Source: Hyphomicrobiales bacterium
GTDB taxonomy: Bacteria; Pseudomonadota; Alphaproteobacteria; Rhizobiales; Rhizobiaceae
Direction of reading: 5' to 3'
DNA: 64,000 nt
NCBI GenBank assembly: GCA_900470285.1
Contig: UCAG01000001.1
Coordinates: 1-64,000, forward strand
Translations under genes and position numbers: made by a program
The notes under the pieces: model-generated
Seen by the model: the letters and a program-made list of their open reading frames with translations, nothing else
Databases searched by the model: none
Told to the model about the DNA's origin: nothing
Shown: in pieces, positions 27,240 through 36,246 of the stretch
Numbering within the stretch: position 1 is the first letter of the stretch
How the letters are laid out: each line of letters starts with the position of its first letter

Positions 27240-27263
27240 GCAGAACTCAGCAATTTGGTTAGG

Positions 27264-27412
27264 GTCTGAATCAAAAAGCGGCTGACATCAGCGAAAATGG
27301 TGATTTGCGAGCATCGGAGCGGAGCGTACTGATAGTATGTGAGTATCGACACACAAAATTGCCATTTGCAGCCCAATCTGCTGAGCTAAATCAGGTGACT
27401 TTTGGATCAGAC
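27264..27412 (+). repeat. Family 3 palindromic repeat, copy 1
   Basis: About 149 bp with inverted ends GTCTGAATCAAAAAG and TTTTGGATCAGAC. The core has GCGAAAATGGTGATTTGCGAG, then GGAGCGGAGCGTACT, a short apex, GTATGTGAG, and AAAATTGCCATTTGCAG. It fills the gap between gloA and recJ; the recJ stop codon begins two bases beyond its end. Confidence 0.85.
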
Positions 27413-27413
27413 A

Positions 27414-29216
27414 CTATTGGCGAGAGAGATCAACCTTCGCCGCATCCACGATACGGATCTGTGTTGAGACTGAACCATTCCAGTGATTGAGCGATAAATG
27501 GCCGGCGACATGTACCATGTGTCCGGCCTGATCAAACAGAAAGCGCCCAAGATCACTGTCAGCAGCACGGAAGGCAATACCGTCCACGCGTTTGCCGTCC
27601 AGCCCTTTCAGGGCAACTTTCACATGATCGCGCCCGACAACACGCACATCGGCGATTGTATGGTTTGGCAACGCCAGCAGCGGCTGCACATGACCGGCAC
27701 CATAAGGCCCAGCCTTTTCCAAAGCATTATACAACGCAACTGTGGCGCCGGTGGCAGAAACCGCACCATCAATCGCCAGACTTTGCTCAGCGCGTAGCTC
27801 ATCCACCTGCTCGGCAGCCTGCTCTTCAAAAAATGCGCGCAAAGCACCAAGTTTGGATTTCTCCACAGTGATGCCCGCCGCCATAGCATGACCACCGCCT
27901 TTGACCAGCAAGCCCTGTTCAACAGCTTTGCGCACCAGCTTACCAAGATCAAAACCGCTGATCGAGCGCCCTGAACCGGTGCCCATGCCATTACCATTAA
28001 AGGCAATGGCAAAAGTCGGGCGTTTCGCTTTATCTTTCAGACGGGAAGCCAGCAGACCAACAATGCCCGGATGCCAGTCTTCATTCGCTGTAACCAGTAC
28101 GGCCGGCCCTGACTTGCCGGAAAGTTCGGCAAAGGCTTCCGCCTCAGCCTGCTGCAACATCACCGCTTCCATCGCCTGACGTTCGGCATTCAGCCTGTCC
28201 AGCTCTTCCGCAATCGTATTGGCTTCAACCGGATCATCCAGTGTCAGCAACCGACTGCCCAAAGCAGCATTACCGATACGCCCGCCTGCATTAATGCGGG
28301 GGCCAATGAGAAAACCAAAATGGAAACTGTTAAGCGGCTCGCCGATACGCGACACCCGCGCCAAAGCTGCCAAGCCAGCATTGCTCTGATTACGGGCGGC
28401 AAGCAAACCCTTTACAACAAAAGCACGGTTCACACCGATCAGCGGCACCACGTCGCAAACTGTGGCCAAGCCCACCAGATCGAGATAACCCAGTAAATCC
28501 GGCGTACCATTTGCCGCTTTAATACCACGTTCGCGCAGTTCCCGCGCCACCTGCACCAAAGTCATAAAGACAACACCGGCAGCACAGAGATGTCCCTGCC
28601 CTGAAATATCATCCTCACGGTTCGGATTAACGATAGCCGCAGCGTCCTCCGGCAAGGCACCGCCAAGCTGGTGGTGATCCAGCACGACAACATCCGCACC
28701 GGCTTCTTTCGCAGCGGTAATCGACACAGCACTATTGGTACCGCAGTCCACAGTCACGATCAGAGACGCTCCTTTGGCAACCAGCTCACGCATGGCATCG
28801 GGATTTGGACCGTAGCCTTCAAAAATACGATCAGGAATATAAATGACATTCCTGATGTCATAGGCATTGAGAAAACGGGAAAGCAATGCTGATGAACAGG
28901 CACCGTCAACGTCATAGTCACCGAAAATGGCTACATTCTCACAGCACTGAATTGCATCGGCGATACGTACAGCGGCCTGTTTCATATCCGTCAGGGTGAG
29001 CGGATCAGGCATCAGGGAGCGGATGCTCGGATTGAGAAATTCTTCTGCGGCTTCAAGACCAACGCCACGACCGGCCATAACGCGGGAAACCAAATCGGGG
29101 ATGCCGTAATTCTGGGCGATAGCGAGGGCTGTATTGGCTTCACGCAAACTTAGACGATCAACCCATTTCATGCCCGTTGCAGAAGAACGTATTCCGAGAA
29201 ACAAACGCTCATTCAT
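27414..29216 (-). CDS. recJ: Single-stranded-DNA-specific exonuclease RecJ
   Basis: 600 aa from MNERLFLG. It degrades ssDNA 5' to 3' in recombination and mismatch repair. DHH superfamily motifs are present in order: FGDYDVDGACSSALL, VTVDCGTNS, VLDHHQLGG and, in the DHHA1 region, KGGGHAMAAGITV. An upstream ATG at 29261 adds 15 residues; neither start has a strong ribosome site, and I chose the one matching the usual N-terminus. It follows glpX on the same strand with a family 3 repeat between. Confidence 0.93.
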   Translation of the reverse strand: MNERLFLGIRSSATGMKWVDRLSLREANTALAIAQNYGIPDLVSRVMAGRGVGLEAAEEFLNPSIRSLMPDPLTLTDMKQAAVRIADAIQCCENVAIFGDYDVDGACSSALLSRFLNAYDIRNVIYIPDRIFEGYGPNPDAMRELVAKGASLIVTVDCGTNSAVSITAAKEAGADVVVLDHHQLGGALPEDAAAIVNPNREDDISGQGHLCAAGVVFMTLVQVARELRERGIKAANGTPDLLGYLDLVGLATVCDVVPLIGVNRAFVVKGLLAARNQSNAGLAALARVSRIGEPLNSFHFGFLIGPRINAGGRIGNAALGSRLLTLDDPVEANTIAEELDRLNAERQAMEAVMLQQAEAEAFAELSGKSGPAVLVTANEDWHPGIVGLLASRLKDKAKRPTFAIAFNGNGMGTGSGRSISGFDLGKLVRKAVEQGLLVKGGGHAMAAGITVEKSKLGALRAFFEEQAAEQVDELRAEQSLAIDGAVSATGATVALYNALEKAGPYGAGHVQPLLALPNHTIADVRVVGRDHVKVALKGLDGKRVDGIAFRAADSDLGRFLFDQAGHMVHVAGHLSLNHWNGSVSTQIRIVDAAKVDLSRQ

Positions 29217-29344
29217 ATCCACGCGGGCAACTCCTGTTTTTACAAACAACAAAGGCGACATTTTTCAATGTCGCCTTATAGCAGAATTTAATTGTGGTGC
29301 CACTCTTTGGGCTATTGTCTTAGCAGGCAAACTAGCGCCGAGTT

Positions 29345-29464
29345 TAAAAACCGTCAGGTTGCGGCGAAAATGGTGATTTCGAGAACCGGAGCGGAGCGTA
29401 CTTACAGTACGTGAGCACCGGAAGCACAGAAATCGCCATTTGCAGACCAATCCTGATGGTTTTT
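29345..29464 (+). repeat. Family 3 palindromic repeat, copy 2
   Basis: The core GCGAAAATGGTGATTTCGAG...GGAGCGGAGCGTACTTACAGTACGTGAG...AAATCGCCATTTGCAG is shared, but the outer ends differ from the other copies (AAAAACCGTCAGG with CCTGATGGTTTTT) and still pair with each other. It lies between recJ and glpX; the glpX stop codon abuts its end. Confidence 0.8.
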
Positions 29465-29465
29465 A

Positions 29466-30455
29466 TTATGCGAACTTGGAGAGGTCCTGGTGCCGCGCCT
29501 TAATCTCACGCACAGTCTGTGACTGAGCACGCATGACGATGGTGTGGGTCTGGATGTAGTCACGGGCAAATTTAACGCCGGAGAGCATGTTACCGTCGGT
29601 TACACCGGTGGCTGCAAACAGCACGTCGCCTTTCGCCATTTCTTCCATCAGATAGACCTTGTTCGGGTCTGTAACGCCCATTTTCAGAGCGCGGGCGATC
29701 TGGTCATCAGAATTGAACTGCAGACGACCCTGCATCTGGCCGCCGATGCAGCGCAGAGCAGCAGCTGCCAGAACGCCTTCAGGCGCGCCGCCAATGCCGA
29801 GATAGATATCAATGCCGGTTTCATCCGGATTGGTGGTGTGCATTACACCGGCAACGTCACCGTCACCGATCAGACGGATTGCAGCACCGGTTGCGCGTAC
29901 TTCTTCGATCAGGCGTGCGTGACGCGGACGATCCATGATGCAGGCAGTGATTTCGTTGACCTTAACGCCTTTGGCTTTTGCCAGCGCGTTCAGGTTTTCA
30001 GTCGCAGAAGCATCAATATCTACAACGCCGCGCGGATAGCCCGGACCAACAGCGATTTTCTGCATGTAAACATCCGGTGCGTAAAGCAGATTGCCTTTTT
30101 CAGCAATTGCAACAACAGCCAGCGAGTTTGGCAGGTTTTTGGCGCAGATGGTGGTACCTTCCAGCGGGTCGAGCGCGATGTCGACTTCAGGGCCGTTGCG
30201 GGTGCCAACTTCTTCACCGATATAAAGCATCGGCGCTTCATCGCGTTCACCTTCTCCGATGACAACAGTACCGGAGATTGGCAGACGGTTCAGCTCTTTA
30301 CGCATGGCGTCAACAGCAACCTGATCCGCAGCTTTTTCATCACCGCGACCACGCAGACGGGCAGCAGCCACAGCGGCGCGCTCGGTCACGCGAACCAGCT
30401 CGAGTGTCAGAATACGGTCGAGACCCTGCGGGGTCTGATCTGCAGAATTGGCCAT
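29466..30455 (-). CDS. glpX: Class II fructose-1,6-bisphosphatase
   Basis: 329 aa. It removes the C1 phosphate of fructose 1,6-bisphosphate in gluconeogenesis. GlpX motifs are GTVVIGEGERDEAPML, DIALDPLEGTTICAKN (metal and substrate site) and GIGGAPEGVLAAAALRCIGG. The start follows AGGACTGTTTAA. Upstream on the same strand are an ABC-F gene and hom, downstream recJ; hom-glpX-recJ order is usual in Rhizobiales, so the ABC-F gene appears as an extra member. Confidence 0.95.
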   Translation of the reverse strand: MANSADQTPQGLDRILTLELVRVTERAAVAAARLRGRGDEKAADQVAVDAMRKELNRLPISGTVVIGEGERDEAPMLYIGEEVGTRNGPEVDIALDPLEGTTICAKNLPNSLAVVAIAEKGNLLYAPDVYMQKIAVGPGYPRGVVDIDASATENLNALAKAKGVKVNEITACIMDRPRHARLIEEVRATGAAIRLIGDGDVAGVMHTTNPDETGIDIYLGIGGAPEGVLAAAALRCIGGQMQGRLQFNSDDQIARALKMGVTDPNKVYLMEEMAKGDVLFAATGVTDGNMLSGVKFARDYIQTHTIVMRAQSQTVREIKARHQDLSKFA

Positions 30456-30679
30456 TTAAACAGTCCTAAATTCGTTATCGAAAGATATGCCTGCAATCCG
30501 GAATAGTATCGCTGCGCAACGGATACAAAATTGCTGTAGCCGATTATGATGACAGGGGATTGTCAGACATGGTCGCCATCTTTTGGCAAAGTCAGGCTCT
30601 CCCTGCAAGGGATAAAGCGCGGGGATAAAAAGTAAATCGATTATACTCGGTTGAAAAACCATCACATTTGAAAACGAGT

Positions 30680-30722
30680 GATACCGGCAGTGTATTTTTC
30701 ATAAAATTACACTGCCGGTATC
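30680..30722 (-). terminator. Terminator after the ABC-F gene
   Basis: ATACCGGCAGTGTA pairs with TACACTGCCGGTAT around a short A/T loop, with TTTTGTT on the plus side. It lies 22 bp from the ABC-F stop and separates that gene from glpX; the remaining 220 bp up to glpX holds the glpX promoter and no gene. Confidence 0.75.
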
Positions 30723-30743
30723 TTTTGTTATATATCAGACTAT

Positions 30744-32273
30744 TCAGCCCGCAAGCTGTCCGGCTTCTTCAAAGAACGCTTCCGGCGTTTCTACTTCAAC
30801 CAGCTTATTCTTCACAATCTGCCAGAAACGATTGCCGGTATTGCGCACAAAACTACGGTCATGCGACACCAGCAGACAGGCGGCATCACTGTTCAGCAAT
30901 TCCGCTTCCAGCGCCTCCTGCCCCTCAATATCCAGATGGTTGGTCGGTTCATCGAGAATATAGAAATTCGGATGTGTCAGCCGTAGCACCAGCATAGCCA
31001 GTCGCGCTTTTTGTCCGCCTGAAAGCCGTGCAACCGCCTTCCCCTGCATATCAATATTCATACCTGCCCCTGCCAGCAGCGAACGCGCCTTCTGATCTCC
31101 GATATCAAAATGACGGGTGATCGTTTCTAACGGTGTGTGCTTGTCATTCAGTTCTGACAATGCCTGATCGCTGTAGCCCAGCACCAGTGACGGCGTGGCT
31201 TTAAGCGCCGGACTTTCCGGCGCGGCACCCATAATCACATTCCGCACCATGGTCAGTAATCGCGTTTTACCTGTACCATTGGCACCAAGCAGCACAATAC
31301 GATCACCGGGGTTGACCCATAAACGGCCGGTTTTATAGAGAATGCGATTATCCGGTGTGACCACATCAAGATTATCAATCACCACCAGCGCACGGGCATG
31401 ACTGCTCTGTCCTGCCAGCTTGATAACACCGGCAGACCGCTCCAGATGCGCGGGCTTGGCAGCATCTTCCAGCTTCTCCGCACGATCTTTCAGCTGCTTG
31501 GTTTTGATCACCAGCAGGTCACTGCCCGAATTGATACCGATATTATTGAGTTTGGCCGCCTGTTTGCGCAATTGCTGTGCGGTTTTCATATCTTTCTGAT
31601 ATTGGCGCGCATCCGCAGCATCGGCCTCATCCAATGAGGCACGGGCACGGCTATAAGGTAAAGCATAGATTTGCGAATTTTCAGGCCGCAAAAATAACGT
31701 ACGCTTGGTCACTGCATCGAGAAAAGCACGGTCATGGCTGCACATAATCACTGCTGTTGAACGCGGCAGATTATTCAGCCAGCCTTCCAGCAAAGCAATT
31801 TTCTCCAGATCCAGATGGTTGGTCGGCTCATCCAGCAGCAACAAATCAGGCTCGGCAATCTGCGTTCGCGCCAGTAAAGCAAGGCGCTGCCAGCCTCCGC
31901 TCAACTGCCGCATTGCACGGTCGCGCATATCCTGCGGTACACTCAGATCATCAAGAATAATATCAACGCGCCAGCTTTCATGCAGCTGCGCGTCTTCATC
32001 CAGCCCGCTCAGCACCACATTATATAATGAGATATCCAGCCAGTCCTGCGGTACATATTGCGGCACCACACCGGTTTTCAAACCACGGGCACGGGTCACT
32101 AGACCATCCGTTGGCTCCAGCTCACCGCTGATAATACGCATCAGACTGGATTTACCGCGACCGTTGGCGGCAACCACACCAAGCCGCTCGCCCTCACCGA
32201 CAACAAGGCTCAGATTGCGAAACAGTTCAACGGACAGGACAAGAGAAAGATTTTGAAGATTAAGTAAAGACAT
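30744..32273 (-). CDS. ABC-F family ATPase
   Basis: 509 aa with two ATP-binding cassettes and no membrane segment. Cassette 1: Walker A AANGRGKSS, signature LSGGWQRLALLAR, Walker B LLLLDEPTNHLDL. Cassette 2: Walker A GANGTGKTR, signature LSGGQKARLAML, Walker B FYILDEPTNHLDI. The linker between them (about 225-290) is charged and helical. ABC-F proteins act on the ribosome, in translation control or antibiotic protection; the subgroup cannot be settled here. It stands as a single gene between hom and glpX. Confidence 0.88.
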   Translation of the reverse strand: MSLLNLQNLSLVLSVELFRNLSLVVGEGERLGVVAANGRGKSSLMRIISGELEPTDGLVTRARGLKTGVVPQYVPQDWLDISLYNVVLSGLDEDAQLHESWRVDIILDDLSVPQDMRDRAMRQLSGGWQRLALLARTQIAEPDLLLLDEPTNHLDLEKIALLEGWLNNLPRSTAVIMCSHDRAFLDAVTKRTLFLRPENSQIYALPYSRARASLDEADAADARQYQKDMKTAQQLRKQAAKLNNIGINSGSDLLVIKTKQLKDRAEKLEDAAKPAHLERSAGVIKLAGQSSHARALVVIDNLDVVTPDNRILYKTGRLWVNPGDRIVLLGANGTGKTRLLTMVRNVIMGAAPESPALKATPSLVLGYSDQALSELNDKHTPLETITRHFDIGDQKARSLLAGAGMNIDMQGKAVARLSGGQKARLAMLVLRLTHPNFYILDEPTNHLDIEGQEALEAELLNSDAACLLVSHDRSFVRNTGNRFWQIVKNKLVEVETPEAFFEEAGQLAG

Positions 32274-32591
32274 AAGATCAGCTCAGAATTTACCATAGCC
32301 GGACAAGTCAGCGCATCTGAGAAAGATACAGACCGGTCGCGGGAATGGTTCAATCAGATGCAGCTCGCTCCATGCAAAACCACACCTTTAAAGAAAGGCT
32401 GAAAAAGACAGATTGTACGGTCTTAATCGGCCCTGCACAAATTAATGAAACAGGGCGTAATCAGGGCCGAATGTGTGGTGATGCTGATGTCGCAGAGAAA
32501 ACATCTTACGGCCCTCCTTTCTTAAACTGCATTTGAGCGGGCTATTTTTAGCAAAAGCAAAACCTGATGACAAGATACTGATTGCCCAAAC
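32274..32591. other. Intergenic region upstream of the ABC-F gene
   Basis: About 320 bp between a terminator and the ABC-F start. I see no convincing gene; the short frames lack ribosome sites. It presumably contains the ABC-F promoter on the minus strand. Confidence 0.4.
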
Positions 32592-32622
32592 AAAAAACCG
32601 CCGGAAATTCCGGCGGTTTTTA
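32592..32622 (-). terminator. Bidirectional terminator downstream of hom
   Basis: AAAAAACCGCCGGAA / TTCCGGCGGTTTTT is a perfect stem with flanking A and T runs. It lies beyond the family 2 repeat, so hom mRNA includes the repeat. Confidence 0.85.
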
Positions 32623-32639
32623 TCAGTTCCTGTCTTTAT

Positions 32640-32744
32640 TAGAGCACCGTGTGCCGGACTTGGCACACAAAACTCGCTCTGACACTTTAAAATCAGAGCA
32701 TAATTTTACCTTAAACTGAACCAAGTTTAAGAAATTATGCTCTA
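32640..32744 (+). repeat. Family 2 double-hairpin palindromic repeat, copy 3
   Basis: Begins TAGAGCACCGTGTGCC, has the AT-rich arm AGAGCATAATTTTACC and GAAATTATGCTCTA at its end. The terminal CTA (32742-32744) is the TAG stop codon of hom on the minus strand. Confidence 0.85.
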
Positions 32745-34061
32745 CCCCGCGCGCTCAATGCGGATCATCTGCGGTTTATCAAAGAGATCACCATCTTCGG
32801 TAATCGCCTTCAAAGCCTGCTTAACCGCTGATTCCGTTGTTGCATGGGTCACAAGAACAACTGTTTTAATAACAGCCTCTTCAACATTAGCGCCGCTGCC
32901 GCGCTGCACAATGGATTCCAGCGAAATATCATTTTCCGCCATACGCTTGGCAATCGTTGCAAACACACCGGCACGGTCATGCACATTCAGGCGAATGAAA
33001 TAACCACCAGCATGCGAACGCATTTTCGCACGTGCTGTTGGTTTCAGATCTTTTGCAGGCGTACCGAAGACCGGCCCGTGCTGGAAACCCGGACGGCTTT
33101 TGCCGATATCGGCAATATCACCAATCACGGCAGAAGCAGTAGCATTGCCACCGGCACCAGGACCTGACAACAGCAACTCGCCAAGAAGGTCGGTTTCAAT
33201 CGCCACCGCATTGGTCACGCCATGCACCTGCGCAATAACAGAAGAGGTTGGCACCAATGTCGGATGCACACGCTGCTCCACACCGGTTTCTGTCTTCTGT
33301 GCCACCCCGAGCAATTTGATTTTATAGCCAAGCTCTTCCGCTGCACGGATATCCGCGAGCGAAATATTGCTGATCCCTTCCAGATAAATATCATCCGCCG
33401 CAATCTGCGTGCCGAATGCAATACTGGTCAGCAGCGCCAGCTTATGCGCCGTGTCATTGCCTTCAATATCAAAGGTCGGATCAGCTTCCGCATAGCCCAG
33501 ACGCTGGGCATCTTTCAGACATTCCGTGAAGGAAATTCCCTCCTCACCCATGCGGGTCAGGATATAGTTACAGGTGCCGTTCATAATACCGTAAACACGC
33601 GACACAGTATTACCGGTCAGCGATTCACGCATGGCCTTAATCACCGGAATGCCGCCTGCAACCGCTGCTTCAAAATTCAGCAGCACGCCCTTGGCTTCCG
33701 CGATTTTGGCCAGTTCCACACCATGATAGGCCAGCAGCGCTTTATTGGCAGTCACCACATGGCGACCGGAATTGAGTGCAGCCTCAACAGCAGCACGGGC
33801 TGTGCCTTCTGATCCGCCAATCAGCTCAACGAAAACATCAATATTATCCGATTTTGCCAGAGAGACCGGATCATCAAACCACTCAATATTGCTGAGATCA
33901 ATACCACGGTCACGCGTACGGTCACGTGCGCTGACCGCAGTCACTACAATTTCGCGTCCGCATTGCCTTGTCATCATTTCGGCTTTATCGCGCAGAATGC
34001 GCAAAACCGATGCTCCTACGGTGCCAAGTCCGGCGACACCGATCCGCAATGCATTACTCAT
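32742..34061 (-). CDS. hom: Homoserine dehydrogenase
   Basis: 439 aa. It reduces aspartate semialdehyde to homoserine for threonine and methionine synthesis. The NAD(P) fold begins RIGVAGLGTVGASVL; the catalytic domain has VAGGIPVIKAMRESLTGN, GIMNGTCNYILTRM and EADPTFDIEGNDTAHKLAL; a C-terminal ACT domain (about 350-430, VHDRAGVFATIAKRMAEND) should sense threonine. GAGG precedes the start. alaC lies 105 bp upstream on the same strand. The stop codon is the edge of the family 2 repeat. Confidence 0.96.
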   Translation of the reverse strand: MSNALRIGVAGLGTVGASVLRILRDKAEMMTRQCGREIVVTAVSARDRTRDRGIDLSNIEWFDDPVSLAKSDNIDVFVELIGGSEGTARAAVEAALNSGRHVVTANKALLAYHGVELAKIAEAKGVLLNFEAAVAGGIPVIKAMRESLTGNTVSRVYGIMNGTCNYILTRMGEEGISFTECLKDAQRLGYAEADPTFDIEGNDTAHKLALLTSIAFGTQIAADDIYLEGISNISLADIRAAEELGYKIKLLGVAQKTETGVEQRVHPTLVPTSSVIAQVHGVTNAVAIETDLLGELLLSGPGAGGNATASAVIGDIADIGKSRPGFQHGPVFGTPAKDLKPTARAKMRSHAGGYFIRLNVHDRAGVFATIAKRMAENDISLESIVQRGSGANVEEAVIKTVVLVTHATTESAVKQALKAITEDGDLFDKPQMIRIERAG

Positions 34062-34166
34062 TATTGTGCCTCAGCAATATATACTTAATTCAACGGGCGG
34101 GAACTGTATGCTCCCGCCTCACTTAATTTGCAAAACTCAGGACAATCCCCTGAAGCCGCCTTTTTA

Positions 34167-35360
34167 TCAGGCAACTCCGTCAGCATTCCCCAGAAAGCGT
34201 TTGATATTACGCGCGGCCTGACGAATACGATGTTCGTTTTCCACCAAAGCAATGCGCACAAATTCATCCCCATGTTCACCGAAACCGAGGCCGGGCGCAA
34301 CTGCTACATCGGCTTTTTCGATCAATAGTTTGGAAAAATCGAGTGAACCCATAGCGCGGTAACGTTCAGGGATCGGAACCCATGCAAACATTGTCGCCTC
34401 AGGAGACGGAATCGCCCAGCCGGCACGGCCAAAACTTTCGACCAGAACATCGCGGCGTGTCTTATAAACATTACGCACATATTCAATATCGCTGCCGTCG
34501 CCGTTCAGGGCAGCCGTTGCAGCCACCTGAACCGGCGTGAAAGCACCATAATCGAGATAGGATTTGACCCGCGTGAGTGCCGCAATCAGCCTTTCATTGC
34601 CAACCGCAAAGCCCATACGCCAGCCGGCCATCGAGAATGTCTTGGACATAGATGTGAATTCAACGGCTACATCCATTGCGCCCTCAACCTGCAACACCGA
34701 TGGCGGCGGGTTATTTTCATCAAAATAGATTTCCGAATAGGCCAGATCCGACAGGATGATAATATTATGCTTACGGGCAAAGGCCACCACTTCCTTATAG
34801 AAGTCGAGCGTCGCCACTTGTGCGGTCGGGTTGGACGGGAAACTCAAAATCAGCGCAATCGGGCTCGGGATCGAGTGTTTAACACCGCGCTCCAGTGAAA
34901 CAAGAAAACTGTCATCCGGTTTTGCACTGATGGAGCGGATGACGCCGCCGGACATGACAAAGCCGAAAGTATGGATCGGATAGGTCGGATCCGGACACAG
35001 AATAACATCACCCGGCGCAGTAATCGCCTGCGCCATATTGGCGAAGCCCTCCTTGGAGCCAAGCGTGGCAACAACCTGTGTATCCGGATTAAGTTTCACA
35101 CCAAAGCGGCGGGCATAATAATTGGCCTGCGCCTTGCGTAATCCCGGAATACCCTTAGATGAGGAATAGCGATGAGTGCGCGGGTCCTGCACAGCTTCAC
35201 AAAGCTTATCAATAATGCCCTGTGGTGTAGGCAGATCAGGATTGCCCATACCAAGATCAATAATGTCGGCACCCGCCGCTCGCGCACTCGCCTTCAGGCG
35301 GTTAACCTGTTCGAAGACATAAGGTGGCAGGCGACGGATTTTATGGAATTGTTCCGACAT
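34167..35360 (-). CDS. alaC: Class I/II aminotransferase, AlaC type
   Basis: 397 aa, fold-type I PLP enzyme. Motifs are DLGMGNPDLPTP near the N-terminus, FPSNPTAQVAT, ILSDLAYSEIYFD and the Schiff-base lysine in TSMSKTFSMAGWRMGF. The sequence type is the glutamate-pyruvate aminotransferase AlaC / LL-diaminopimelate aminotransferase-like group, usual beside hom in Rhizobiales. The start at 35360 follows GGAAGAGAGAT. It likely forms an operon with hom. The donor and acceptor are inferred from family and context. Confidence 0.88.
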   Translation of the reverse strand: MSEQFHKIRRLPPYVFEQVNRLKASARAAGADIIDLGMGNPDLPTPQGIIDKLCEAVQDPRTHRYSSSKGIPGLRKAQANYYARRFGVKLNPDTQVVATLGSKEGFANMAQAITAPGDVILCPDPTYPIHTFGFVMSGGVIRSISAKPDDSFLVSLERGVKHSIPSPIALILSFPSNPTAQVATLDFYKEVVAFARKHNIIILSDLAYSEIYFDENNPPPSVLQVEGAMDVAVEFTSMSKTFSMAGWRMGFAVGNERLIAALTRVKSYLDYGAFTPVQVAATAALNGDGSDIEYVRNVYKTRRDVLVESFGRAGWAIPSPEATMFAWVPIPERYRAMGSLDFSKLLIEKADVAVAPGLGFGEHGDEFVRIALVENEHRIRQAARNIKRFLGNADGVA

Positions 35361-35538
35361 ATCTCTCTTCCGTTTAATTAAAATGCGATGCAGCACAATC
35401 TTGTAAAACTGCACGGCTGTTAAAAGTCCGGATCAGTACGACCCGAATCCAGAGTGCCAAAACAGCACCCCGATCTGTAAATTCTAAAATGCGAATAAAT
35501 TTATGGCGCACCAAAACGCCAGTCGTCAGATCAGCCTG

Positions 35539-35883
35539 TTACTCAGTGGCTTCGATTGCCTTTAATGTGGCATCGGTTTCCGCCTGTAACTGGCGTTTGC
35601 GGGCTTCAATTTCCGCTCGGCTCGATCCGGTTGCGGGTGTACTTCCCTGACGCGCCTTGGCGCTGCTGAGATTGCCGGCAATCCGGTCTTTTTCCTCAAA
35701 GGTCAGTTGCTTGGTTTCCCCGCGCGGCATAATCCCGAAATTCGGATAGGCTCCGGTACGCAGCGCACCTTCCTGCGGCACACCGGCCGAAGGCCCGCTT
35801 GTGCAACCCGCAAGCGCCACAGCAGCCACGGCAAACATTGCATTACGCAGCGTTGCGAAGTGATTGGTCTGTTGTGCGCTCAT
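35539..35883 (-). CDS. Small putative lipoprotein
   Basis: About 114 aa. A hydrophobic leader ending AVALAGCTSG has a lipobox, so the mature protein would be anchored by Cys. The rest is hydrophilic: a Pro/Gly stretch (GAYPNFGIMPRGETKQLTF) and a helical, charged C-terminus rich in Glu, Ala and Lys. The domain is common in Rhizobiales but I know of no function. Start candidates at 35901, 35883 and 35838 all leave the lipobox intact. It is divergent from the M15-type lipoprotein gene. Confidence 0.75.
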   Translation of the reverse strand: MSAQQTNHFATLRNAMFAVAAVALAGCTSGPSAGVPQEGALRTGAYPNFGIMPRGETKQLTFEEKDRIAGNLSSAKARQGSTPATGSSRAEIEARKRQLQAETDATLKAIEATE

Positions 35884-36246
35884 AGAGGAAATTCCCTGCA
35901 TATTGTAATTCTGGTCGTAACTCTGGCCGAATAACCGGACAATAAACGTATAGACGCATTTCGCAACAGGAAGCTTGCATTTCCGGCATGAAAAACACTC
36001 TTATTTGCACCCTCCGGCCAAGTTCGACGAAGAACACGAAATGTAACAATTGTTATTGTTTTGAAAAGAATTGTTACAGAGCATAACTTGCACCCAATTT
36101 AATAAAGAATTAACAATTTTTGCGACGAAAACAGTCATTCCGTATATATTAATAATAGCCAGAATTCTGCACAAACGGAGCCTCTTTACAGCCCTTTGTG
36201 CCAGCAGTTGCATAGGAAACCTTTGATTTGATTTCAGTTTCCGCAA
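35884..36246. promoter_or_regulatory. Divergent intergenic region with a TAACAATTGTTA palindrome
   Basis: A 360-bp gap between two divergent lipoprotein genes. At 36044-36055 it holds a perfect 12-bp palindrome TAACAATTGTTA and, about 20 bp further, AATTGTTAC again. The spacing would suit a regulator bound between two promoters. No gene is visible. Confidence 0.35.
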
